A stretch of DNA of 23,761 nt from VGRW01 sp041498295 (lineage in GTDB: Bacteria; Myxococcota_A; UBA9160; SZUA-336). The DNA lies in the NCBI GenBank assembly GCA_041498295.1, contig JBGQIB010000060.1, positions 1-23,761 on the forward strand, written 5' to 3'. Of this stretch, positions 15,322-22,943 are shown piece after piece. Position numbers and translations under genes: made by a program. The notes below the pieces were generated by a model. The model was not told the origin of the DNA and did not search any database. It saw only the letters and a program-made list of their open reading frames with translations. Numbering within the stretch: the stretch's first letter is position 1; every line of letters begins with the position of its first letter.

Positions 15322-15351
15322 AAAAAAAAACCCCGAGAGGTTCTCTCGGGG
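15322..15351 (-). terminator. Rho-independent terminator (attenuator) in the aroG leader
   Basis: On the minus strand, CCCCGAGAG, a 3-nt AAC loop and CTCTCGGGG form a perfect 9-bp stem, followed at once by nine T residues. This is a textbook intrinsic terminator. It sits only 10 nt before the aroG ribosome site and 26 nt after the leader stop codon, so it can only act by aborting transcription before aroG. Confidence 0.93.
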
Positions 15352-15418
15352 CTCCGCGGTTCGGCTCGGTTCGTGCGCTAGGCGCTCGTGCCTGCTCCCT
15401 CGGCCCCGATCTCGGGCC
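15346..15418 (-). promoter_or_regulatory. Alternative pairing elements of the aroG attenuator
   Basis: In leader RNA order there are three elements. Element 1 is GGCCC (15418-15414) and element 2 is GGGCC (15406-15402); these pair as a 5-bp hairpin with a 7-nt loop that starts within the Trp codon. A segment overlapping element 2, TCGGGGC (15409-15403), can instead pair over 7 bp with GCCCCGA (15352-15346). That segment includes most of the 5' arm of the terminator, so this pairing would act as an antiterminator. A ribosome stalled on the aromatic codons would cover element 1 and free element 2. The pairings are visible; the mechanism is inferred by analogy to pheA and trp attenuators. Confidence 0.7.
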
Positions 15419-15458
15419 AAAAGTAGAAGCCGTAGTAGGCGCTGTGCGGCGAGCTCAC
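15378..15458 (-). CDS. Aromatic leader peptide of the aroG attenuator (26 codons)
   Basis: A short ORF begins at GTG 15458, the only possible start between an in-frame TGA and the TAG at 15380-15378. Residues 8-14 are Tyr-Tyr-Gly-Phe-Tyr-Phe-Trp: six aromatic residues in seven codons, covering all three aromatic amino acids. The remaining residues are small or acidic. Such clustering just ahead of an intrinsic terminator and the first shikimate gene is the hallmark of a control peptide. No Shine-Dalgarno sequence precedes it. The predicted transcription start is at or next to the GTG, so translation may be leaderless. Shortage of any aromatic aminoacyl-tRNA would stall the ribosome and favour aroG transcription. 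Confidence 0.82.
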   Translation of the reverse strand: MSSPHSAYYGFYFWPEIGAEGAGTSA

Positions 15459-15465
15459 GCGGGTG

Positions 15466-15495
15466 CTTGTACCGCACCGCGCGGCGGCACGTCAA
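15466..15495 (-). promoter_or_regulatory. Candidate promoter of the aroG leader transcript
   Basis: On the minus strand TTGACG (15495-15490) matches the -35 consensus at five of six positions. TACAAG (15471-15466) matches the -10 consensus at four of six, with an 18-bp spacer. Transcription would start around 15459-15458, at the leader GTG. The order promoter, leader ORF, terminator, aroG makes it plausible. Confidence 0.55.
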
Positions 15496-15508
15496 TCTGG
15501 AGCCACGG

Positions 15509-15514
15509 TAGACT
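15509..15514 (+). promoter_or_regulatory. Possible -10 element of mutS
   Basis: TAGACT at 15509-15514 ends six bases before the mutS GTG, so a transcript from it would start at or next to the start codon. No convincing -35 box is visible at 16-18 bp. Weak, but consistent with the lack of a ribosome site for mutS at normal spacing. Confidence 0.25.
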
Positions 15515-15520
15515 GACCGC

Positions 15521-18073
15521 GTGGAGTCGCCGCGCAGCGAGACGCCGATGATGCGCCAGTACCGCGAGCTGAAGCGGCGCGCCGGCGACGCGCTGCTGTT
15601 CTTCCGCATGGGCGACTTCTACGAGCTCTTCGAGGCGGACGCCGAGCGCGCGTCCGCGTTGCTCGATCTGATGCTGACGTCGCGCGAGCGCGACTCACCC
15701 GCGCCCGTGCCGATGTGCGGCGTGCCGTTCCATGCGCTCGAGGGCTACGTCCGGCGCTGCCTCGCCGCCGGAATCTCGGTCGCGATCGCGGAGCAGACCG
15801 AGGATCCGAAGAGCGCGAAGGGACTGGTGCGGCGCGAGATCACCGAGGTGGTGACCCCCGGGCTCGTCGCGAACGCGGACCGACTGGAAGGCGCCGCCGC
15901 GAACTATCTCGCGGCGGTGCTCAGCGACGGCGGCCGACACGGAATTGCGTACCTCGACCTGTCGACTGGCGAGTTCGCGGCGACTGAGATCGAGAGACGC
16001 GAGGGATTCCTGGCGGAGCTCGATCGACTCGCGCCCCGCGAGCTCCTCGCGCGCGACGCGGAGAAGGACCTGCCGAGCGGGCCCGCGGTGCGGCGCGTCG
16101 GAGACGCGGACTTCGATCCGCGCGCGGTCGCGGAGCGGGTCGGATTCCTGCCTCACGGGCTCGAGCGCGACGAGCGCTCGAACGATGCGCGCGCGGCCGC
16201 AGCGCTGGTCGCGGCGGTCGCGGAGCTTCAGCCCGCCGCGCTCGCGCAACTCGGCGCGCTGCGCCGCTACCGCGCGAGCGAGCACCTCTTGCTGGACCGC
16301 TCGACGCGCCGACATCTCGAGCTGTTCCAGAACCTGCGCGACGGCGGCAGCGAGGGCACGCTTTTCGCCACCGTGGACGCGACGCGCACGCCGCTCGGCC
16401 GGCGCCGGCTCGCGGCCTGGCTCGGCGAGCCGCTGCTCGCTCCAGCGGCGATCGCCGCGCGGCAGGATCGGGTCGCGGCGTGGCTCGAGCCGGACAGTCG
16501 GCGCGCGGCGCTGCGGGATGCGCTGCGCCGCGTGGGCGACCTCGAGCGCGCGGCCACGCGCGCGCTGCTTCCGAGCGGCGGGCCGCGCGAGCTGGCGCAG
16601 CTGCGCGCCTGCCTGCGCGGCGTCGCCGAAGTCGCGCTCGTGACAGCGCTCGGGGACGAGCTCGCGAGTCTCTGCACTGATCTCGCGCGCGTGCTCGTCG
16701 ACGAGCCGTCGCCCGCGCCGCGCGGCGAGCCGCACACGGGCTACGTGCGCGACGGCGTCGACGCGGAGCTCGACCAGATCCGGCGCGAATCCGTCGAAGG
16801 CGAGGCGTTCTTCGCGGGTCTCGAGGCGCGCGAGCGCGCGCGCACGGGGATTCCCGCGCTGAAGGTCCGCTACAACCGCGTCTTCGGCTGGGCGATCGAG
16901 GTGACCAAGGCGCGCTTGTCTCTCGTCCCTCCCGAGTATCGCCGCAAGCAGACGACCGCCGGCGGCGAGCGCTACACGACCGAAGAGCTCGAGCGCTGGG
17001 AGGGAGTCACTCTGCGCGCGCGCGAGCGTGCCGCCAGCGCCGAGGCGCGCGTGCTGGAGGAGCTGCGCGCGCGTCTGGGCGGCGAGGGCGAGCGCATGCG
17101 CGTCACCGCGTCCGAGATCGCAGAGCTCGACACCGCGCAGTCACTCGCCCACGTCGCGCGCGAACGCGGCTGGGTGCGGCCCGAAGTCGACGACTCACTC
17201 GCGCTCGAGATCGAAGCCGGCCGACACCCGGTCGTCGAGCGCAGCGCGCGCGACGGCTTCGTGCCGAACGACGTCGCGCTCGGGGAGGAGACGCGCTTCG
17301 TGATCCTGACGGGTCCCAACATGGCCGGGAAGTCGACCTTGCTGCGCCAGGTGGGGCTGATCGCGTTGCTCGCCCAAGCGGGCTCCTTCGTGCCCGCCAA
17401 GCGCGCGCGCATCGGCGCGGCGGATCGGATCTTCACGCGCGTCGGCGCGTCCGACTCCCTGGCCACCGGCGAGAGCACCTTCATGGTGGAGATGCGCGAG
17501 ACCGCCGCGATCGTGCGCGAGGGCACCGAGCGGAGCCTGGTCCTGCTGGACGAGATCGGGCGCGGAACCTCGACTTTCGATGGACTTTCGATCGCCTGGG
17601 CCGTCGCGGAATACCTTCACGACACGCCGGGGTTGCGGCCTCGCGTCTTGTTCGCGACCCACTACCACGAGCTAGCGGATCTGGCGCGAACGAAGTCGGC
17701 GGTTCGGAACTTCCACTTCAGCTGTGCCGAGCGGGACGGGGAGATCTTGTTCCTGCGACGCATGGAGCCCGGAGCCGCGAGCCGAAGCTACGGAATCGAG
17801 GTGGCGCGTGCGGCCGGTCTCCCCCCCAAGGTCATTCGGCGTGCGCGCGAAGTGCTCCGGAATCTGGAGGGGGGGGAGTTCGATGAACGCGGAGTCCCGC
17901 GGTTGGCGCAGGGCGCCAGCACAAACGCCGAGCCCGCTCAGCTCGGGCTGTTCGCGCCTCCACCCGACCCGCTGCGCGAAGCTCTGCGCCAACTCGAGCC
18001 CGAACGCATGACGCCGATCGAGGCGCTGGTCGAGCTCGAGCGCTTGAAGCGCCTGCTTGCGAGCGAGTCGTGA
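15521..18073 (+). CDS. mutS: DNA mismatch repair protein MutS
   Basis: This 850-residue mismatch sensor matches E. coli MutS in length (853). The N-terminal mismatch-binding motif is GDFYELF with Phe33 and Glu35, which wedge into and contact the mispair in the family. The ATPase has Walker A GPNMAGKST (598-606) and Walker B LLDEIGRGT with Asp677/Glu678. A QLGLF motif at 807-811 fits the beta-clamp binding consensus, and a final helical dimer/tetramer segment follows. GTG 15521 gives the usual short lead into TPMMRQY. ATG 15548 would remove nine residues, and neither has a clear ribosome site. C7 (17821-17827) and G8 (17869-17876) tracts lie near the 3' end. mutL is not in the window. The stop overlaps the amidase start (GTGA). 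Confidence 0.97.
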   Translation: MESPRSETPMMRQYRELKRRAGDALLFFRMGDFYELFEADAERASALLDLMLTSRERDSPAPVPMCGVPFHALEGYVRRCLAAGISVAIAEQTEDPKSAKGLVRREITEVVTPGLVANADRLEGAAANYLAAVLSDGGRHGIAYLDLSTGEFAATEIERREGFLAELDRLAPRELLARDAEKDLPSGPAVRRVGDADFDPRAVAERVGFLPHGLERDERSNDARAAAALVAAVAELQPAALAQLGALRRYRASEHLLLDRSTRRHLELFQNLRDGGSEGTLFATVDATRTPLGRRRLAAWLGEPLLAPAAIAARQDRVAAWLEPDSRRAALRDALRRVGDLERAATRALLPSGGPRELAQLRACLRGVAEVALVTALGDELASLCTDLARVLVDEPSPAPRGEPHTGYVRDGVDAELDQIRRESVEGEAFFAGLEARERARTGIPALKVRYNRVFGWAIEVTKARLSLVPPEYRRKQTTAGGERYTTEELERWEGVTLRARERAASAEARVLEELRARLGGEGERMRVTASEIAELDTAQSLAHVARERGWVRPEVDDSLALEIEAGRHPVVERSARDGFVPNDVALGEETRFVILTGPNMAGKSTLLRQVGLIALLAQAGSFVPAKRARIGAADRIFTRVGASDSLATGESTFMVEMRETAAIVREGTERSLVLLDEIGRGTSTFDGLSIAWAVAEYLHDTPGLRPRVLFATHYHELADLARTKSAVRNFHFSCAERDGEILFLRRMEPGAASRSYGIEVARAAGLPPKVIRRAREVLRNLEGGEFDERGVPRLAQGASTNAEPAQLGLFAPPPDPLREALRQLEPERMTPIEALVELERLKRLLASES

Positions 18074-19293
18074 AACCGTTTGGTGTCGTCGGGGTCGCCT
18101 TGTTCGCGCTGGTCTCACTCGGCGCGGGAGTTCGGCCGGCGGGGCTCGACGACGTGCGCGCGATCTCGATCGCGGACGAGCCGACGCTGACTCGGGTCGT
18201 GATCGAGCTGTCGGCGAAGGCCGACTTCGAGAGCCACGTGCTCGCGAATCCGGCGCGCCTGTACATCGACGTCGACGGAACCTGGCTCGACGCACCCGTC
18301 GGGTCGCCGCAGCCGGGCGGCGTGGGCTCGGCCTTGCGCGTCGTGCGCGGCGGACAGAACACCCTGACTCGCTCGCGCATCGTCCTCGAGCTGACACGCG
18401 GCGGTGTCGCACCGAAGGTCTACGTGCTCGAGCAGCCGTTCCGCATCGTCGCGGAGCTGCCGAAGTCCGCGCGCGCCTCCGAGCCCGCGCCGGCGCCGCT
18501 GCCCGGCGCCAAGATAGACGTCGCGGCCGCGGGCCCTCGAGTCGTGCAGAAGACCCCAGCACCTGCGCCGGTGTTGGAGGCGCAGCCGGACTGGGATCAG
18601 CGCGCGGTGCGGCGCATCGTGATCGACGCCGGCCACGGTGGCAAGGACCCCGGCGCACTCGGCGCGCAGCAGATGCGCGAGGCAAACGTCGTACTCGCGA
18701 TCTCGCGCGAGCTGCGGCGCGAGCTGGCGGTGCGCGGCTTCGAGGTCGTGATGACCCGCGATGGCGACGTCTTCCTGCCGCTCGGCGAGCGCACCGACAT
18801 CGCGAATCAGCGCGACGCGGATCTGTTCCTCTCGATCCACGCGAACGCGGCCAAGAGCAAGAAGCTCGCGGGGGTGGAGACGTATCTCCTCGACACGCGC
18901 TACGACAAACAGACCGCGCGCGTCGCGGCGCGCGAGAACGGCACGAGCGTGAAGCAGCTCTCGGAGCTGCACATGCTCCTCGCGTCGCTGAAGCTCGGGA
19001 ACAACGAACGCTACGCCGCGCGCTACGCGAACCTCGTGCAGAGCTCGTTGATCCGCAGACTGCGGAAGAGCTACGGCGACACCGTCGACCTGGGCGTGAA
19101 GCGCGGCCCGTTCCTCGTGCTCTTCGAAGCCGACATGCCGGCGATCCTGGTCGAGGTCGGCTTCGTGTCGAACGCGGCCGAGGGCCACCGCATGGCCTCG
19201 CGCGACTTCGCGCGCGCCGCCGCCGAAGGCGTCGCGGACGGCGTCTCGGCGTATCGAGAGCAGCAGGAGCGCCGCATCCTCGCGAGGCGCTAG
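18070..19293 (+). CDS. amiC: Secreted N-acetylmuramoyl-L-alanine amidase with AMIN domain
   Basis: The 407-residue protein has an N-terminal signal sequence (hydrophobic from about 4 to 20, ending near 24), an AMIN domain at about 28-130, a Pro/Ala-rich linker (about 135-172) and a C-terminal Amidase_3 domain (about 180-400). Zinc ligands are His189 (DAGHGG), Glu204 (MREAN) and His257 (SIHANA), with the catalytic Glu362 in LVEVGF. The AMIN domain directs AmiC-type amidases to the division septum, where they cleave the amide bond between N-acetylmuramate and the stem peptide to separate daughter cells. Whether this is the AmiB or AmiC type is not decidable by eye. The insert between His257 and Glu362 probably contains the autoinhibitory helix typical of the family. 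GTG 18070 overlaps the mutS stop. Confidence 0.92.
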   Translation: MKPFGVVGVALFALVSLGAGVRPAGLDDVRAISIADEPTLTRVVIELSAKADFESHVLANPARLYIDVDGTWLDAPVGSPQPGGVGSALRVVRGGQNTLTRSRIVLELTRGGVAPKVYVLEQPFRIVAELPKSARASEPAPAPLPGAKIDVAAAGPRVVQKTPAPAPVLEAQPDWDQRAVRRIVIDAGHGGKDPGALGAQQMREANVVLAISRELRRELAVRGFEVVMTRDGDVFLPLGERTDIANQRDADLFLSIHANAAKSKKLAGVETYLLDTRYDKQTARVAARENGTSVKQLSELHMLLASLKLGNNERYAARYANLVQSSLIRRLRKSYGDTVDLGVKRGPFLVLFEADMPAILVEVGFVSNAAEGHRMASRDFARAAAEGVADGVSAYREQQERRILARR

Positions 19294-21992
19294 TGCAGCC
19301 CGTCTGCGAGGATTTCTTCGCCTCGACCGAGCGCGGCCGTCCCGGCCCCTCGTCGCAGTATCTGAACCCGTCGGTGCGCGCGTTTCTCGACGCGGTGCGC
19401 GCGCACCTGCTCGAGCTGCACGACTCGGGCGCGCCGGCGCGACGCGTGAACGAGGAGCACGCCGAGCTCGTCGATCGGCTGGTGCGCAAGCTGTTCCGGC
19501 TCGCCGAGGATCGCTACTTCGACAACTTCCCGCGTCTGAACTTCCGCTTCGCGGTCGTCGCCGTCGGCGGCTACGGGCGCCGCGAGCTCTCGCTCGCCTC
19601 GGACGTCGACCTCTTGTTCCTGTACCGGGGCAAGGAGAACCCGTACGTCGAGACGATCACGGAGACGATCGCCACGCGGCTCTGGGACGCGCGCATCGTG
19701 GTCGGCGCCGCGACGCGCAGCGTGAGCGAGTGTCTGCGCGTCGGGAAGGAAGACCTCTCGACGCTTACGTCCTATCTCGACGGCCGCTTTTTGGTCGGCG
19801 ATCCGGCCCTGTTCGCGGAGCTGGACCGGGAGGTGCGGGCGTACCTGAAGGAGCACTCCGACACGTTCATCGACGCCAAGCTCGCGGAGCAGGCGAAGCG
19901 ACACGAGGCCTTCGGCGAGTCACTCTATCTCTTGCAGCCGAATCTGAAGGAGAGCGTCGGGGGCTTGCGCGACTTCCACACGGCGCTGTGGATCGCGCGC
20001 GCTGCGATCTGGGAAGTACGGCGCGCCGAGCACCTGCGAGTTCACGGCTTCATCGACGCGGACGAGGAGCGCGAGCTGCAGGCGGCACTCGAGTTCCTGT
20101 GGCGCGTGCGCAACCAGCTCCACCGCCGCGGGCGCAAGGACGATCGCCTGCACTACGAGGCGCAGGCGCAGCTCGCGGAGTATCTCGGCCTGGCCAGCGG
20201 CGTGCGCGGCGTCGAGGCGCTGATGCGAAGCTACTACCTGCACGCGCGCGCGATCCAGCGCGTTTCGCGGCGCGCGATCGACCATGCGCGCCAGGTCGCG
20301 ACGCAACGGCGCGCGCCGCAGTCGCACGCCGCGCACCCGGTCGCGGAGGGCTTCGTGCTCAGCGGCGAGCGGCTCGAGATCCCGGCGTCGTCGCTGCTCG
20401 AGGAGCGGCCGATGCGGCTGCTCGCCGCGTTCGCGATCGCGCAGCACCACGACGTCGAGCTCTCGCCGCGCGCGCAGCGCCTGATCCGACAGCACTTGCA
20501 TCGAATCGACGACGCGTTCCGCGCGAATCCCGAGGCCAACGCGTTTTTCCGCCAGATCCTCGGCGCGCCGACGCGCGTATATCGAACCCTGCAGACGATG
20601 GACGAGGTCGGCGTGCTCGGCGCCTACTTGCCGGAGTTCGCGCACCTCGTCGGCATGTGGCAGCAGGACATGTACCACACGTACACAGTCGACATTCACT
20701 CGCTGTTCCTCGTCGAGCAGCTGCGGCGCATTCAGAAGGGGCGCTACCGCAGCGAGCTGCAACTCGCGACGGAGCTCATGCGCGAAGTGCGCAATCCGGT
20801 GTTGCTCTACCTCGGCTGCATCCTGCACGACATCGGCAAGGGTCACGGCGGCGGTCACTCCGGAAAAGGCGCGTCGATGATTCCGGAGCTCGCCCAGCGC
20901 CTCGGCCTTTCGGCGGAGGAGACGTCGATCGTCGAGTTCCTCGTGATGCACCACCTGACGATGAGTGCCATGGCCGAGCAGCGCGACGTGCACGACCCGC
21001 GCCTGATCCTGCGCTTGGCGAATCTGTGCGGCTCCCGCGTGTATCTGCGGCTCCTGTATCTCGTCACCGTGGCTGACATTCGCAGTGTCTCGCCAGTGGC
21101 TTGGACATCGTGGAAGGCGGGCCTGCTCGAGCGCCTGTACCGGAACACGGCCGAGTGGCTCGAAGCCGGCGAAGAGACGGAGAGCGCCGAGCAATTCCTG
21201 CTCGAGCGCGCGATGAGTCAAGCGGCCGCGACCTCGGGGCGCGCGGTCGAGATGCTGGCGCAGGCGGGCATCGAGAAGAGCCAGGCCGAGGCGCTGCTCG
21301 ACCAGATGCCGCGCCGCTATCTGCTCGAGAACTCGCCCGAGGAAGTGGCCGCGCACATGCGCGCCGCGTTCGTGTTCCTGGCCGAGGGCCCGGCCGCGCG
21401 CGTCGAGCCGTTCCGCCCGGTGCTGCCGAACGCGCGCTCCTGGGGACTCGTCATCGTCGCGCCCGACCGCCCGGGCTTGTTCGCGACGCTGGCGGGCGTT
21501 CTCTCCGGCTGCGGTCACAACATTCTGGCCGCGTCCGCGTACACGACGCGCGACGGTCTCGCGCTCGACCTCTTCGACCTCGATCCGATCGGCGGCGGAC
21601 CGGAGGAGCACGAGCTCGAGCGCGCGCGCATCGAAAAGCGCTTGGCGGCGGTGCTCGCGAGCGAAGCCGAGATTCCCCCCGCGCCGCGCGCGTCGCTGCC
21701 GCGCGTGCTGCGCGTGCAGGAGCCGAAGACGCGCATCGAGAACGATGACTCGGATTTCTACTCGATCATCGACGTCGAGGCGCTGGATCGCCCGGGCCTC
21801 TTGTACGACATCTCGCGCGCGCTCTTCGAGCAGGGCCTCTCACTCGTCGCGGTGCGCGCCTCGACGCGTGCGAGTCGCGCGATGGACGCGTTCTACGTGA
21901 CCACCCTGGACGGATACAAGCTCGTCGACCCGGAGCAGCAGCGGCGCGTGGAGAGGGCGATCCTGCGCTCGATCGGGCAGGGCGGCGAGTGA
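19293..21992 (+). CDS. glnD: Bifunctional uridylyltransferase/uridylyl-removing enzyme (PII)
   Basis: This 899-residue nitrogen sensor (E. coli GlnD has 890) uridylylates and deuridylylates PII proteins according to glutamine level. The nucleotidyltransferase motif is GGYGRRELSLASDVDLLFLY, with metal-binding Asp104 and Asp106. The HD hydrolase domain has CILHDIGKGHGGGHS with His512/Asp513. Two C-terminal ACT domains begin near residues 717 and 822, each with the DRPGL motif that binds glutamine in this family. All activities appear intact. GTG 19293 shares one base with the amidase stop (TAGTG). The much longer open frame upstream is a shadow of mutS and the amidase. No glnB, glnK or glnA is nearby, so here glnD is tied to cell-envelope and chromosome genes rather than nitrogen genes. 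Confidence 0.96.
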   Translation: MQPVCEDFFASTERGRPGPSSQYLNPSVRAFLDAVRAHLLELHDSGAPARRVNEEHAELVDRLVRKLFRLAEDRYFDNFPRLNFRFAVVAVGGYGRRELSLASDVDLLFLYRGKENPYVETITETIATRLWDARIVVGAATRSVSECLRVGKEDLSTLTSYLDGRFLVGDPALFAELDREVRAYLKEHSDTFIDAKLAEQAKRHEAFGESLYLLQPNLKESVGGLRDFHTALWIARAAIWEVRRAEHLRVHGFIDADEERELQAALEFLWRVRNQLHRRGRKDDRLHYEAQAQLAEYLGLASGVRGVEALMRSYYLHARAIQRVSRRAIDHARQVATQRRAPQSHAAHPVAEGFVLSGERLEIPASSLLEERPMRLLAAFAIAQHHDVELSPRAQRLIRQHLHRIDDAFRANPEANAFFRQILGAPTRVYRTLQTMDEVGVLGAYLPEFAHLVGMWQQDMYHTYTVDIHSLFLVEQLRRIQKGRYRSELQLATELMREVRNPVLLYLGCILHDIGKGHGGGHSGKGASMIPELAQRLGLSAEETSIVEFLVMHHLTMSAMAEQRDVHDPRLILRLANLCGSRVYLRLLYLVTVADIRSVSPVAWTSWKAGLLERLYRNTAEWLEAGEETESAEQFLLERAMSQAAATSGRAVEMLAQAGIEKSQAEALLDQMPRRYLLENSPEEVAAHMRAAFVFLAEGPAARVEPFRPVLPNARSWGLVIVAPDRPGLFATLAGVLSGCGHNILAASAYTTRDGLALDLFDLDPIGGGPEEHELERARIEKRLAAVLASEAEIPPAPRASLPRVLRVQEPKTRIENDDSDFYSIIDVEALDRPGLLYDISRALFEQGLSLVAVRASTRASRAMDAFYVTTLDGYKLVDPEQQRRVERAILRSIGQGGE

Positions 21993-22924
21993 CTCTCGGT
22001 CCCGCGATCGATGCGTTTCTCGTGCATCTCGCGGTCGAGCGGGGCTTGTCGCCCGCCACGGTCGAGGCCTACGGCCGCGACCTCACACGCCTGGCCGAGC
22101 GCCTCGGCGAGATCGAGGTCGCGGGCATCGACGCGCCTGCGCTGCGCGGGCACGTGGACGCACTCGAGCAGCGCGGGCTCTCGGCAGCGACGCGCGCGCG
22201 CGCGCTGTCGGCTATCGCGCGGCTGCTCGCGTGGCTGCGCGCGGAGCGAGAGCTCGCGACCGACCCGCTCGCCGATCTGTCGCGCCCGAAGCGCGGTCGC
22301 AAGGTTCCCAAGGTGCTGTCCACAGAGGAGGCGCGCGCGCTCGTGCACGCGCCCGACGAGAGCGACGTGGGTATCCGCGACCGCGCGCTGCTCGAGGTCC
22401 TGTACGCCGCGGGCCTGCGCGTCTCGGAGCTCACAACGCTTGCGCTCGCGAACCTGCGCCTCGAGTCGCGCAGCTGCACGGTCGAGGGGAAGGGGCGGCG
22501 CGAGCGACTGGCGCTCATCGGTGAGCCCGCAGTCCGGGCGCTCGAGCGCTACCTCGCCGAGGTGCGTCCCCGCTGGGTGCGCGCGGGCGACGTGCCGGAG
22601 GTCTTCGTCAGCGCGCGCGGGCGACGACTCACGCGGCAAGCCGTCTGGTACCGGATTCGCGCTTACGGGCGCATGCTCGGCATCGCGCACAAGCTGACCC
22701 CGCACGTGCTGCGCCACTCGTTCGCGACGCATCTGCTCGAGGGCGGCGCGGACCTGCGCATCGTGCAGGAGATGCTCGGGCACGCGGACATCGGCACGAC
22801 CGAGATCTACACACATGTGAGTCGTACCCGCTTGCACGAGCTCGTGAACCGCCGGCACCCGCGCGGCGACGGCCGCCGCGCTGGCCGCCCGCGGAGTGAT
22901 GGGTTAGGTTCGCCCACGTCGTAG
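21989..22924 (+). CDS. xerD: Tyrosine recombinase XerD
   Basis: The 311-residue site-specific recombinase has an N-terminal SAM-like core-binding domain (about 5-90) and a catalytic domain with Arg144 (GLRVSEL), Lys168 (EGKGRRER), His239-x-x-Arg242 (HVLRHSFATHLLEGGADLR), His265 (LGHADIGTTEIY) and nucleophile Tyr274. All are present. The ending HVSRTRLHELVNRRHPR and the following scpA favour XerD over XerC. With XerC it would resolve chromosome dimers at dif. About 18 residues after the usual HPR end are Gly/Arg-rich and probably disordered. GTG 21989 overlaps the glnD stop. It is not a phage integrase: the family pattern and core neighbours argue against it, and no attachment site is visible. 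Confidence 0.93.
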   Translation: MTLGPAIDAFLVHLAVERGLSPATVEAYGRDLTRLAERLGEIEVAGIDAPALRGHVDALEQRGLSAATRARALSAIARLLAWLRAERELATDPLADLSRPKRGRKVPKVLSTEEARALVHAPDESDVGIRDRALLEVLYAAGLRVSELTTLALANLRLESRSCTVEGKGRRERLALIGEPAVRALERYLAEVRPRWVRAGDVPEVFVSARGRRLTRQAVWYRIRAYGRMLGIAHKLTPHVLRHSFATHLLEGGADLRIVQEMLGHADIGTTEIYTHVSRTRLHELVNRRHPRGDGRRAGRPRSDGLGSPTS

Positions 22925-22943
22925 GGGGTGCGACATCGCAGCG

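Noticed and set aside
15300..15323. TTG 15323 as aroG start
   Set aside because: It lies in the terminator U-tract and has no ribosome site; ATG 15299 has AAGGGAG at good spacing.
21989..22924. Tyrosine recombinase as an integrase of a mobile element
   Set aside because: The sequence pattern is XerD, the neighbours are core genes, and there is no tRNA, attachment repeat or cargo.
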